DNA from: Candidatus Coprenecus stercorigallinarum
Lineage (GTDB): Bacteria; Bacteroidota; Bacteroidia; Bacteroidales; UBA932
DNA length: 44,934 bases
Assembly (NCBI GenBank): GCA_018711305.1
Contig: DVIL01000076.1
Span: 1 to 44,934 of the forward strand
Direction of reading: 5' to 3'
Position 1 is the first letter of the stretch, and each line of letters starts with the position of its first letter. The notes beneath the pieces are model-generated. The model was not told the origin of the DNA. It searched no databases and worked only from the letters and a program-made list of their open reading frames with translations. The translations under genes were made by a program, and so were the position numbers. Of the stretch, positions 9,943-16,416 are shown one piece after another.

Positions 9943-9971
9943 CAAAGATAGCGAAACTTTTGAATTGCAAA
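9943..9971 (-). promoter_or_regulatory. Predicted obg operon promoter
   Basis: On the minus strand a TTTG box (9968-9971) and a TATCTTTG -7 box (9943-9950) are separated by 17 bases, slightly shorter than the usual 19-21. The -7 box lies 30 bases before the obg start. Confidence 0.55.
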
Positions 9972-10019
9972 ATAAACATGAGTCTGAAGCATTATAACCT
10001 GGGATTGCATATATTTCAC

Positions 10020-10027
10020 TATATTTG
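10020..10027 (+). promoter_or_regulatory. Predicted -7 element for the BAHD-like gene
   Basis: TATATTTG matches TAnnTTTG 25 bases before the ATG at 10053. A TTG at 10005-10007 is too close to be a standard -33 box. Confidence 0.45.
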
Positions 10028-10052
10028 ACAGAATCAATCCAGCAAGCCGACA

Positions 10053-11315
10053 ATGCCGACACTGATAACCGCGCCACACCGGAACCAACTTACCTTATAT
10101 AATGCCTCTTGTATTGATATTGCATGCAAACCACTTGTTATCAATCAATTCTGGCTCTACAACCAGAATCTCGACGCTGAGGGGCTGAAGTCTTCTCTTT
10201 CAGAGATTCTGGGCTTGTACCCGACATTGGCAGGGAGGATTTCCGGCAACAGCATAGTCTGCAACAATTCCGGGGTCTATTTTGAGGAAGTCAGCTTAAC
10301 TTCGGAAAAGACCGGTGACATCTCAAGATTAACTATACCTAAGAAACAATATCAGGCTGAATTTGACCCCAAGGCGGCTTTGGCAGGAAAATCGCCATTG
10401 ATGAGCGTCAAGCTCGTATCATTGAAAGACGGTTCCCTTCTCAACGTGAAATGTTCGCACTTCTGTCTTGACGGCAACGGATTCTATTCCATGATGGAAA
10501 ACTGGGCCTCCGCATCCAGAGGCGGAAGGATAACTGTCCGCCCTATCTTCGATGATACAGTGTTCCCCTCGGCCCTGTCATCCTCCGGTCTTTACGGGCA
10601 AATCCTGTCCATGAACGCAAAAGAAGCAGAGCTGTTCCTACAGAACGAGGGGATGTTCAGAATCCGCCAATCTGTGATATTCAACATGATATGGCAGAAA
10701 TTGGCACGTATTGACAAGCGTCTGTCCTCCCCCGTCCGGGTATCTGAACAGGAAATAGACTTCTTTAAGAATCTGGCTATGAAAGCATGCGGTAAGCCGG
10801 TCAGCCGCAATGCTGTCCTGTCCGCACTGACCGTAAAACTGCTGGAAAAATCTCTGGGTTGGTCCGGTAAGACAACTGTGAGCATGATTCACACTGCAGA
10901 CCACAGGGGAAGAAAGTCCGGAATACCGGCAGATTATTCCGGCAATGCCTCATTCACGCTTCAGCCTTCGACCTTTGAAGCCGGCCTTCCGACGGAGGAA
11001 TTGGCAGTACTGGCAGATGAGGACATAAGGAGGATGTTATCGCCGGACATTGAAGAGAAATACTTCTGCCTTTACTGCGCCATGCTCGTAAAGAAGTTTC
11101 CTTATCTTCCGTTCGACATCGGGGCGATGTGGTGCTCCCACCCTACCACGTTTATCATAAACAATTGTCTGAAATTCAACATCTACGGTATGGATTTCGG
11201 ACACGGAACCCCCGCATTTGCCTGGCCATTGGATTTTGGCGACCCAGTACGTTTCTGGCCGGCCCCGCCGGAAGAAAAAGGAGCGTACATCTATTTCACC
11301 GGACCATTTGCCTGA
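10053..11315 (+). CDS. BAHD-like (transferase family) acyltransferase
   Basis: The 420-residue protein has the signatures of the plant/fungal BAHD acyltransferase family (Pfam Transferase) within the chloramphenicol-acetyltransferase/condensation fold. The catalytic HxxxDG motif appears as HFCLDGNGF (His about residue 136), and a DFGWG-like motif appears as YGMDFGHGTP (Asp about 381), at the positions expected for this family. The N-terminal substrate-channel motif LYPTLAGRI also fits. BAHD enzymes move acyl groups from CoA thioesters to alcohols or amines; the substrate here is unknown. It has no signal peptide, is monocistronic with its own -7 box, and is followed convergently by an HTH gene. 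A diverged condensation-domain protein is the main alternative. Confidence 0.7.
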   Translation: MPTLITAPHRNQLTLYNASCIDIACKPLVINQFWLYNQNLDAEGLKSSLSEILGLYPTLAGRISGNSIVCNNSGVYFEEVSLTSEKTGDISRLTIPKKQYQAEFDPKAALAGKSPLMSVKLVSLKDGSLLNVKCSHFCLDGNGFYSMMENWASASRGGRITVRPIFDDTVFPSALSSSGLYGQILSMNAKEAELFLQNEGMFRIRQSVIFNMIWQKLARIDKRLSSPVRVSEQEIDFFKNLAMKACGKPVSRNAVLSALTVKLLEKSLGWSGKTTVSMIHTADHRGRKSGIPADYSGNASFTLQPSTFEAGLPTEELAVLADEDIRRMLSPDIEEKYFCLYCAMLVKKFPYLPFDIGAMWCSHPTTFIINNCLKFNIYGMDFGHGTPAFAWPLDFGDPVRFWPAPPEEKGAYIYFTGPFA

Positions 11316-11318
11316 TTC

Positions 11319-11591
11319 TCATGGAGCACCATACCCGATCAACTTGAGTTGATTCCCGATTTCGTCTTTTGTTTTTATCCTGCCGCCGGAGAGCCATTGG
11401 TCAATCTCGCTGCGGAGGAAGCGCAGTTTCTTTCCGTCTTCGTGTACCGGGATGCGGTTCTGGCAGACCCGGTCGTAGATGGTGGATCTGGCGGGGCAGT
11501 CCGGGTGGTATGCCTTGAGCTGGTCAATATTCATCCGTTGGTCGGGATTCTCTGCCGTTGTGGAAGGGGCCTTTATTGGTTTCTGGGGCAC
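11319..11591 (-). CDS. Excisionase-type helix-turn-helix protein, possibly truncated
   Basis: The small protein (90 residues from a GTG, or 71 from the ATG at 11534) carries an HTH_17/MerR-like DNA-binding domain: MNIDQLKAYHPDCP, ARSTIYDRVCQNRIP, and a wing with GKKLRFLRSEIDQWL. Such proteins in Bacteroidetes are often linked to integrative elements. Family members usually have a longer N-terminal region, so this may be a remnant. It ends four bases from the convergent acyltransferase gene. No integrase, transposase or mobilisation gene lies beside it, but an inverted repeat begins about 55 bases upstream of its start. Confidence 0.65.
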   Translation of the reverse strand: MPQKPIKAPSTTAENPDQRMNIDQLKAYHPDCPARSTIYDRVCQNRIPVHEDGKKLRFLRSEIDQWLSGGRIKTKDEIGNQLKLIGYGAP

Positions 11592-11645
11592 AAGTTCTCA
11601 AATTTTATTTGGTACACCAGCCTACATTGAGTATTTGGTAGTACT

Positions 11646-11836
11646 TCACTCCCACGATGCTTTTTAGTTATAACATATATACCTAATACTCAAGATGTTG
11701 TAAATTCGATTGCTTTCAATGTGGCCCGTTTAGAGACGGAAATGGCCTGTTTTCGTCTGATGTTGAATTTTGATATTTTCTTAACTTACTTATCTTCAAT
11801 CGATTACATTTCAACTAAAAAGCATCGTGAGAATGA
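11646..11836. repeat. Inverted repeat pair, 24-bp arms, enclosing AT-rich DNA
   Basis: Arms at 11646-11669 and 11813-11836 are inverted copies matching at 22 of 24 positions, including a perfect 17-bp core at 11653-11669 and 11813-11829 (CACGATGCTTTTTAGTT and its complement). A smaller inverted pair (11628-11640 with 11681-11693, 12 of 13) overlaps the left arm. The 143-base interior is AT-rich with no gene. It may be a MITE or the ends of a lost element. The remaining non-coding sequence from 11592 to 11923 holds nothing else I can recognise. Confidence 0.7.
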
Positions 11837-11923
11837 ATAAAGAATAAGAATGGAATGGAGACCGTCATGCGTATACCACCTAACTTCTACTAACCTCTAC
11901 TGAGCCCGGACCGAAACAAAAAA

Positions 11924-11950
11924 CGGGACCGCCCGCAAAGGGCAGTCCCG
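11924..11950 (-). terminator. Intrinsic terminator after hpf
   Basis: An 11-base stem with one mismatch (CGGGACCGCCC / GGGCAGTCCCG) and a five-base loop is followed on the minus strand by a T-rich run. It lies 34 bases beyond the hpf stop and ends the Ntn hydrolase-patB-xerC-hpf operon. Confidence 0.85.
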
Positions 11951-11983
11951 AATCACAATCAAAATTATATGTCGTCCGAAATG

Positions 11984-12274
11984 TTATTTGCCGAACCTCT
12001 TCTCTTTCATCTTGACAATCTGGTCCTGGAGGACATCGACGCAATCCACCACCGCGTCCTCGAAAGTAGGTGCTGTCCTCTCGATGATAAGATCGTCGCC
12101 GGGAATGCCGAGTCTCACCTTCACGGTCTTGCCGTGATCGGGCTGGACAGTGAGGGCGACATCGCAGCTGATGATGTTGTCAAAAAACTTTTCCAGTTTA
12201 CCGACTTTCTTGTCGATGAAGTCGAGCAGTTTCTGATCTGCATCGAATTTGATCGATTGAACATTAATTTTCAT
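11984..12274 (-). CDS. hpf: Short ribosome hibernation-promoting factor (HPF/RaiA family)
   Basis: HPF binds the 30S decoding region and stabilises idle ribosomes. The 96-residue protein is the short type, consisting of the beta-alpha-beta-beta-beta-alpha domain only: MKINVQSIKFDADQKLLDF, KVGKLEKFFDNI, and EDAVVDCVDVLQDQI near the end. Its start lies inside the end of xerC (11-base overlap), and its ribosome-binding site, GGAGG at 12280-12284, is a full Shine-Dalgarno sequence, which is uncommon in Bacteroidetes. Confidence 0.9.
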   Translation of the reverse strand: MKINVQSIKFDADQKLLDFIDKKVGKLEKFFDNIISCDVALTVQPDHGKTVKVRLGIPGDDLIIERTAPTFEDAVVDCVDVLQDQIVKMKEKRFGK

Positions 12275-13211
12275 TATTACCTCCTTTTTTAGCTCTTGGA
12301 TGAGCGGTTAAATAAGTATCCTTCAACTGTTCGAAGGAGTTGTGCGTGTACACCTGCGTAGCTGCCAGCGAGGAGTGTCCCAATATCTCCTTTATCGAAT
12401 TGAGGTCGGCCCCATGGTTCAGCAGGTGGGTCGCCAGCGAGTGCCTCAGCACATGGGGCGACTTGCGCCCGGTAAAACCTTCCACCCCGTCCAATTCCTC
12501 ATGCACCGTCTCGTTGACCAGCTCCGGATATATCGGCTGACCCGAATCTGTAAGAAAAAACCTACCGTCATCGGAGACTTCCGGAAACTCCTTCCTAATT
12601 CTCTTCAAATATAGTAAAATTTCCTTACAAACGGAAGCCGGCACCGGAATTTCCCTCATTTTATCTCCTTTTCCCAGAACAGTAAAAACACCTCTTCCGG
12701 AGTCAAAATCATTCCTGCAAAGTCCGGCTATCTCCGAACGGCGCATCCCGGTAGCATAGAGCACCAGCATCATCACCCCATTGCGGTAGTCATGAAAACT
12801 CATCTCAGAACATGCCCTGCCGGACCCGTCCAATCCCTTAGAGTCAAAGAAATGCTCCAGGGACAATTCCGAGTAGAACTCCGGCAGGCGATGACTTTCC
12901 TTGGGACGGGCAATCCGACGCACCGGGTTGGACTGCAGCAGAGAACGACGCACCAGCCAGGAGCAGCAACTGCTCAGTGCCGAAAGCCTGAGGTTGACAG
13001 TACGGGGAGACAGTCCAGCATCCATAGAGAATGCGACGAACCCTCTTATTGTGCTGAATGTCATCGCATCTATCTGCTGTCGGGATGTCAGTTCCCCTCC
13101 CTCAGGATAGGCATATCCGAAAAAGGCCTCCAGAGCCTCACGGTAAATCGCGCAAGTCCTGGGCGAATACCTCCTCTCCACGGAGATATACTGCAGAAAC
13201 TCCTCCAGCAT
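12264..13211 (-). CDS. xerC: Tyrosine recombinase XerC/XerD type
   Basis: Xer recombinases resolve chromosome dimers at dif. The 315-residue protein has the core-binding SAM-like domain (about residues 1-90, MLEEFLQYISVERRYSPRT) and a catalytic domain with Arg in YATGMRRSEIAGL, Lys in LGKGDKMREIPV, HVLRHSLATHLL, LGHSSLAATQVYTH and the nucleophilic Tyr in that last motif. The ATG at 13211 is chosen over an upstream start at 13301 that would add a non-homologous 30 residues overlapping patB. It starts six bases after the patB stop. The place in a housekeeping operon favours a cellular Xer enzyme over a mobile-element integrase. Confidence 0.9.
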   Translation of the reverse strand: MLEEFLQYISVERRYSPRTCAIYREALEAFFGYAYPEGGELTSRQQIDAMTFSTIRGFVAFSMDAGLSPRTVNLRLSALSSCCSWLVRRSLLQSNPVRRIARPKESHRLPEFYSELSLEHFFDSKGLDGSGRACSEMSFHDYRNGVMMLVLYATGMRRSEIAGLCRNDFDSGRGVFTVLGKGDKMREIPVPASVCKEILLYLKRIRKEFPEVSDDGRFFLTDSGQPIYPELVNETVHEELDGVEGFTGRKSPHVLRHSLATHLLNHGADLNSIKEILGHSSLAATQVYTHNSFEQLKDTYLTAHPRAKKGGNNEN

Positions 13212-13216
13212 TCCGC

Positions 13217-14392
13217 CTACCTGATTCCAGCCTTTTCGGCAAACGCCCTGAAACGGCGGAGTCCCTCTTCGAGAGTAGCACGTGGACAGGCGATATTCCA
13301 CCGCATATAGCCCTCACCTCCAGGACCGTACATCGTACCTGCATTGAGCCATATCTTGGCTTCGGCCTTAAGGGTATCCTCCAGTTCCTTAGATGTCATT
13401 CCGAAAGCCGAGCAGTCCATCCATACCAGATAGGTTCCTTCTAACTTCATTACCGGAAATGCCGGCAGGTACTTCTGGATATAATCCCGCATGAACTCGT
13501 AGTTGTCCGAGATATAGACATTCAGCTCGTCCAGCCACTCGGCTCCGCCCGCGCTGTAAGCCGCCTGCAGGGCATCTATTCCGAATGGTCCAGGACCGCC
13601 TATTTCCCTTTGCTCCACGGTCTTATGCACACGCTCGCGGATGTCGGGATCCGGGATGACCATATTCGCTATCTTCACACCGGCCATGTTGAAAGGCTTG
13701 GTCGGCGAGACACAGATGATGGAATTGCGGGCAATCTCCTCACCGACAGTAGCAAAAGGCACGTAGGCACGGCAGGGAGCCGCCAGTTCGCAATGTATCT
13801 CGTCCGATACCACGGTCACACCATGCTTCAGACATATTTCTCCTACCCTCCTCAACTCATCCCTGGACCAGATTCTGCCCACCGGATTCTGGGGATTGCA
13901 AAGCACCATCAGCGATATCTCCGGATCGGAAGCCTTCTCCTCCAGCGCGTCAAAATCCATACGGTATGTGTCACCCACACGTATCAGTTCTGCCGATACT
14001 GCCTCGCAGCCGTTCTGCTCGAGCGAGATGAAGAAATGGTTGTAGGCAGGGGACTGGACCAGCACCTTGCCTCCCTGCGGCATGTAGGTGGCGATAGAAG
14101 CCGAAAGGGCCGGAATGACTCCTGTGACGGGCAGTATCCATTCTCTCTCGATCTTCCAGCCGTGTCTGGATTCAAACCAGCGTATGACAGCATCGTAGTA
14201 AGCATCCGGTATTGCAGCATAGCCGTAAATGCCGTGCTGCGCCCTCTGTATGAGGGCTTCGCGTATAGGCTCTGCTGTAATAAAATCCATATCAGCCACC
14301 CAGAAAGGCAGCACTTCCGGTTCCGGACAGGCATCCCATTTGAGGGAACCTGTTCCCCGTCTGGGGACTATACGGTCAAAATCGTATCTCAT
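13217..14392 (-). CDS. patB: PatB/MalY-type PLP-dependent C-S lyase
   Basis: This is a fold-type I PLP enzyme of the MalY/PatB group, which cleaves cystathionine or cysteine to pyruvate and ammonia (beta-lyase). The 391 residues include MRYDFDRIVPRRGTGSLKWD at the N-terminus, LCNPQNPVGRIW with the cofactor-contacting Asn, SDEIHCEL, and the Schiff-base lysine in SPTKPFNMAG. Typical annotations are cystathionine beta-lyase or bifunctional aminotransferase, and substrate cannot be settled by reading. It lies 25 bases after the Ntn hydrolase gene and just before xerC. Confidence 0.93.
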   Translation of the reverse strand: MRYDFDRIVPRRGTGSLKWDACPEPEVLPFWVADMDFITAEPIREALIQRAQHGIYGYAAIPDAYYDAVIRWFESRHGWKIEREWILPVTGVIPALSASIATYMPQGGKVLVQSPAYNHFFISLEQNGCEAVSAELIRVGDTYRMDFDALEEKASDPEISLMVLCNPQNPVGRIWSRDELRRVGEICLKHGVTVVSDEIHCELAAPCRAYVPFATVGEEIARNSIICVSPTKPFNMAGVKIANMVIPDPDIRERVHKTVEQREIGGPGPFGIDALQAAYSAGGAEWLDELNVYISDNYEFMRDYIQKYLPAFPVMKLEGTYLVWMDCSAFGMTSKELEDTLKAEAKIWLNAGTMYGPGGEGYMRWNIACPRATLEEGLRRFRAFAEKAGIR

Positions 14393-14417
14393 AAGTCTAT
14401 TTTAATAAAATATAACA

Positions 14418-15662
14418 TCATTCGTTATCAGGAAGGTACCTGCCGCATGCCTCACGGATGAGACTGTCGAGACCGGAATAAAGGTCCTTCAGTTCTCCGG
14501 AGTCCACCCTGCCTGCAGCCCTCCATGAATCCAGGACCGGACGTGACGCCTCGAACACCGCCTCCTCAACCGGAGCGAGCTGCTGCATGTAGCCGTCCCC
14601 GTCCAGATTGTACAGAGCCTCCCAGTACATATACTTTTCCGAGCCGTTGCCCTGGTCATAGGAAAAGACCTCCGACGCCAGATTCTGCGACATCACGCAC
14701 AACGGGGACAGCCCTGTCTCCGGATTCTCCGCCACCAGAGACGGAAGACCTGACGACGCATCCTTGAGCAGCACGGGCATGACCACGCCGGTAGGGGTAT
14801 AGCCGAGGACTGTCCACATTACCGTAAGCTCGGGATTCTCGCCCGGCATGACTCCCTGCACCACCACAGAACTCGAAGTCGTCCTGCGGGGAATGAAGTC
14901 GTAGTCCAGGAACCATCCCGTAGTATGCGGACGGTTGAAGTCGCCCGAGCGCAGGTCTATTCCCAGAAGCGGATGACGGAAACTGCGGGCCACCTCGCCC
15001 AATATCCACTGCGGTGTTATAATCCCCATTCCGGCCGCCGGCATCAGCAGCTGGTCCTCCGCCATATAGCGTACCTGCCCGGAGCCGGTATTGACCCCTC
15101 CGGAAAAAGAGTAGTTGGACCTGGCCACATAGCCGTGTGGAGCGACAGCCGGATCGTTCGCATCGTACTCCACATAGCCGTAGTACCCCACCTCGAACAT
15201 CACGGCCCCGCCAGCCGCATCGATCACCCCGATATTGGCCTCGATCATACTCGGCTTTGAGAGTGTATCCAGAAAATGCCTGAAATCCTCGACAGTCGCG
15301 CATATCTCCAGCGCCATGCACATGATCCTTCCATTGGCGGCACCGCGCTCCTCACCCGGTCCGACCTCCTCCAGATTATAGGACTGGGTATTCATGATGG
15401 AGAATCCGGCGGAATTGGTGCCTATCCAGACCTCGTCCGGGTCCTTGACACCGCTGTTGACAATCCCTATGAAAGAATACTTCCCGCCCTGGAAAAACTT
15501 CACGGAATTCTGGGGAAAACCGCAGTCCCTGTTCTTCCACAGCAGGGGACGCCCGTCAGGAGTGACCTTGCCTGAAATGACGGCAGCGGTACATGCTGAT
15601 GCAGGCCGGTTTACGGAGATTACAGCCACAATGGCCATGAGCAGGTATGCAAATCTTGACAT
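14418..15662 (-). CDS. Secreted Ntn-type linear amide C-N hydrolase (C45-like)
   Basis: The 414-residue protein starts with a signal peptide ending in RPASA, directly followed by Cys24 in CTAAVISGKVTPDGRPLLW and then KNRDCG. A Cys exposed as the new N-terminus, followed by DG-x-P-LL-x-K-N-R-D, is the pattern of N-terminal-nucleophile hydrolases of the C45/C69-like group (acyl-CoA:6-APA acyltransferase, carcinine hydrolase relatives). Signal-peptidase cleavage would itself make the active enzyme. It probably acts in the periplasm on an amide; the substrate is unknown. The ATG at 15662 is preferred over an upstream start at 15692 because it gives a normal signal peptide. First gene of the patB-xerC-hpf operon. 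Confidence 0.75.
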   Translation of the reverse strand: MSRFAYLLMAIVAVISVNRPASACTAAVISGKVTPDGRPLLWKNRDCGFPQNSVKFFQGGKYSFIGIVNSGVKDPDEVWIGTNSAGFSIMNTQSYNLEEVGPGEERGAANGRIMCMALEICATVEDFRHFLDTLSKPSMIEANIGVIDAAGGAVMFEVGYYGYVEYDANDPAVAPHGYVARSNYSFSGGVNTGSGQVRYMAEDQLLMPAAGMGIITPQWILGEVARSFRHPLLGIDLRSGDFNRPHTTGWFLDYDFIPRRTTSSSVVVQGVMPGENPELTVMWTVLGYTPTGVVMPVLLKDASSGLPSLVAENPETGLSPLCVMSQNLASEVFSYDQGNGSEKYMYWEALYNLDGDGYMQQLAPVEEAVFEASRPVLDSWRAAGRVDSGELKDLYSGLDSLIREACGRYLPDNE

Positions 15663-15685
15663 ATCGGTACCGGTTTGAAAAATTG

Positions 15686-15716
15686 TTTGCAAATTTAATA
15701 AAAATATCTACCTTTG
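15686..15716 (+). promoter_or_regulatory. rpsU promoter, near-consensus
   Basis: TTTG at 15686-15689 and TACCTTTG at 15709-15716 are separated by exactly 19 bases, an excellent match to the Bacteroidetes housekeeping promoter. The -7 box ends 30 bases before the rpsU ATG at 15747. An AGGTGG at about 15732-15737 could serve as ribosome-binding site. Confidence 0.85.
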
Positions 15717-15746
15717 CGCTCCTAACAAAAGTAGGTGGTAAAAAGA

Positions 15747-15938
15747 ATGATTATAGTACCTATCAAAGAAGGCGAAAATATAGAGAAGGCTCTGAAGAAA
15801 TTCAAGCGTAAATTCGAGAAAACAGGAGTGGTACGCGAGCTGCGCAGCAGAAAGCAGTTCGAGAAACCTTCCGTGAAGAGAAGAAACGAGATCAAGAAGG
15901 CTATCTACGTACAGCATCTCAGACTGAACGAGGAGTAA
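15747..15938 (+). CDS. rpsU: 30S ribosomal protein S21
   Basis: S21 is a small basic ribosomal protein near the anti-Shine-Dalgarno end of 16S rRNA. The 63-residue form starting MIIVPIKEGENIEKALKKF is the usual Bacteroidetes length; a GTG at 15735 would add four residues without support. The rest is rich in Lys and Arg, as expected (FKRKFEKTGVVRELRSRKQF). It is monocistronic with a strong promoter and a terminator. Confidence 0.97.
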   Translation: MIIVPIKEGENIEKALKKFKRKFEKTGVVRELRSRKQFEKPSVKRRNEIKKAIYVQHLRLNEE

Positions 15939-15957
15939 GCCCAAGATCACACAGATA

Positions 15958-16007
15958 CAGAAAAGAGGGATACCGGAACTTTCCGACATCCCTCTTTTTC
16001 TGTTTTT
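15958..16007 (+). terminator. Intrinsic terminator after rpsU
   Basis: Arms around 15960-15972 (AGAAAAGAGGGAT) and 15989-16002 (ATCCCTCTTTTTCT) pair around a 16-base loop, with a T-rich 3' arm and tail. It lies about 20 bases after the rpsU stop. Confidence 0.8.
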
Positions 16008-16100
16008 CCGGAAGTCTGGTGATTTTTTCCAATATCCGGAGATTCTGGCATGATTCGGATGTAAAATCCGAGCATCGTCAAAATCTCGCCTAGATCTTTA

Positions 16101-16246
16101 CCACAACGGCAGTGATTCCTGAGATTCAGTGCCGGTGTGGTCTGCCGGATTCCACGTGTCCCATCCTACAGACCGGTCTGGGGACGTTTCCCCGTCTGCC
16201 CCATTCCACAACGGCAGCATTTCCCGCAATTCAGTGCCGGTGCGGC
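16101..16246. repeat. Two imperfect direct repeats of about 41 bp
   Basis: Copies at 16101-16141 and 16206-16246 begin with CCACAACGGCAG and end with ATTCAGTGCCGGTG, 105 bases apart, with only scattered differences in between. They sit just upstream of a decayed barrel gene in the rpsU-sulfatase gap. The rest of that gap (16008-16100) holds nothing I can recognise. Confidence 0.65.
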
Positions 16247-16248
16247 CT

Positions 16249-16359
16249 ATAGGCCTGGGCCTGCGCTTCGAATTCAAGCACAGGATGAACATCCGCATTG
16301 ACTACGGATTCGGCAAGGGCACGTCCGGGCTGGTGGTCCAGTTCGCCGAGGCGTTCTGA
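16249..16359 (+). pseudogene. C-terminal remnant of a BamA/Omp85-like barrel gene
   Basis: The last 35 or so codons of this reading frame give GLGLRFEFKHRMNIRIDYG followed by GKGTSGLVVQFAEAF and a stop. This reads like the final strands of an Omp85-type surface-antigen barrel, which in Bacteroidetes often ends RxDYGFGxGxSGxxxxxxEAF. No barrel-like sequence or signal peptide precedes it; the 41-bp direct repeats do. I infer that a deletion left only the 3' tail. A small expressed peptide is unlikely. Confidence 0.5.
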
Positions 16360-16379
16360 GGGAGTGGTGCAAATAGAAC

Positions 16380-16410
16380 TTGCTTTACTCCAGGTTTATG
16401 CGTATGTTTG
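16380..16410 (+). promoter_or_regulatory. Leaderless promoter of the sulfatase gene
   Basis: TTG at 16380-16382 and TATGTTTG at 16403-16410 are 20 bases apart. The -7 box ends six bases before the ATG at 16417, so transcription should start at or next to the start codon. Confidence 0.7.
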
Positions 16411-16416
16411 TAAATT

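Noticed and set aside
13212-13301. N-terminal extension of xerC
   Set aside because: These residues overlap the end of patB in another frame and do not match Xer recombinases; the ATG at 13211 fits the family start.
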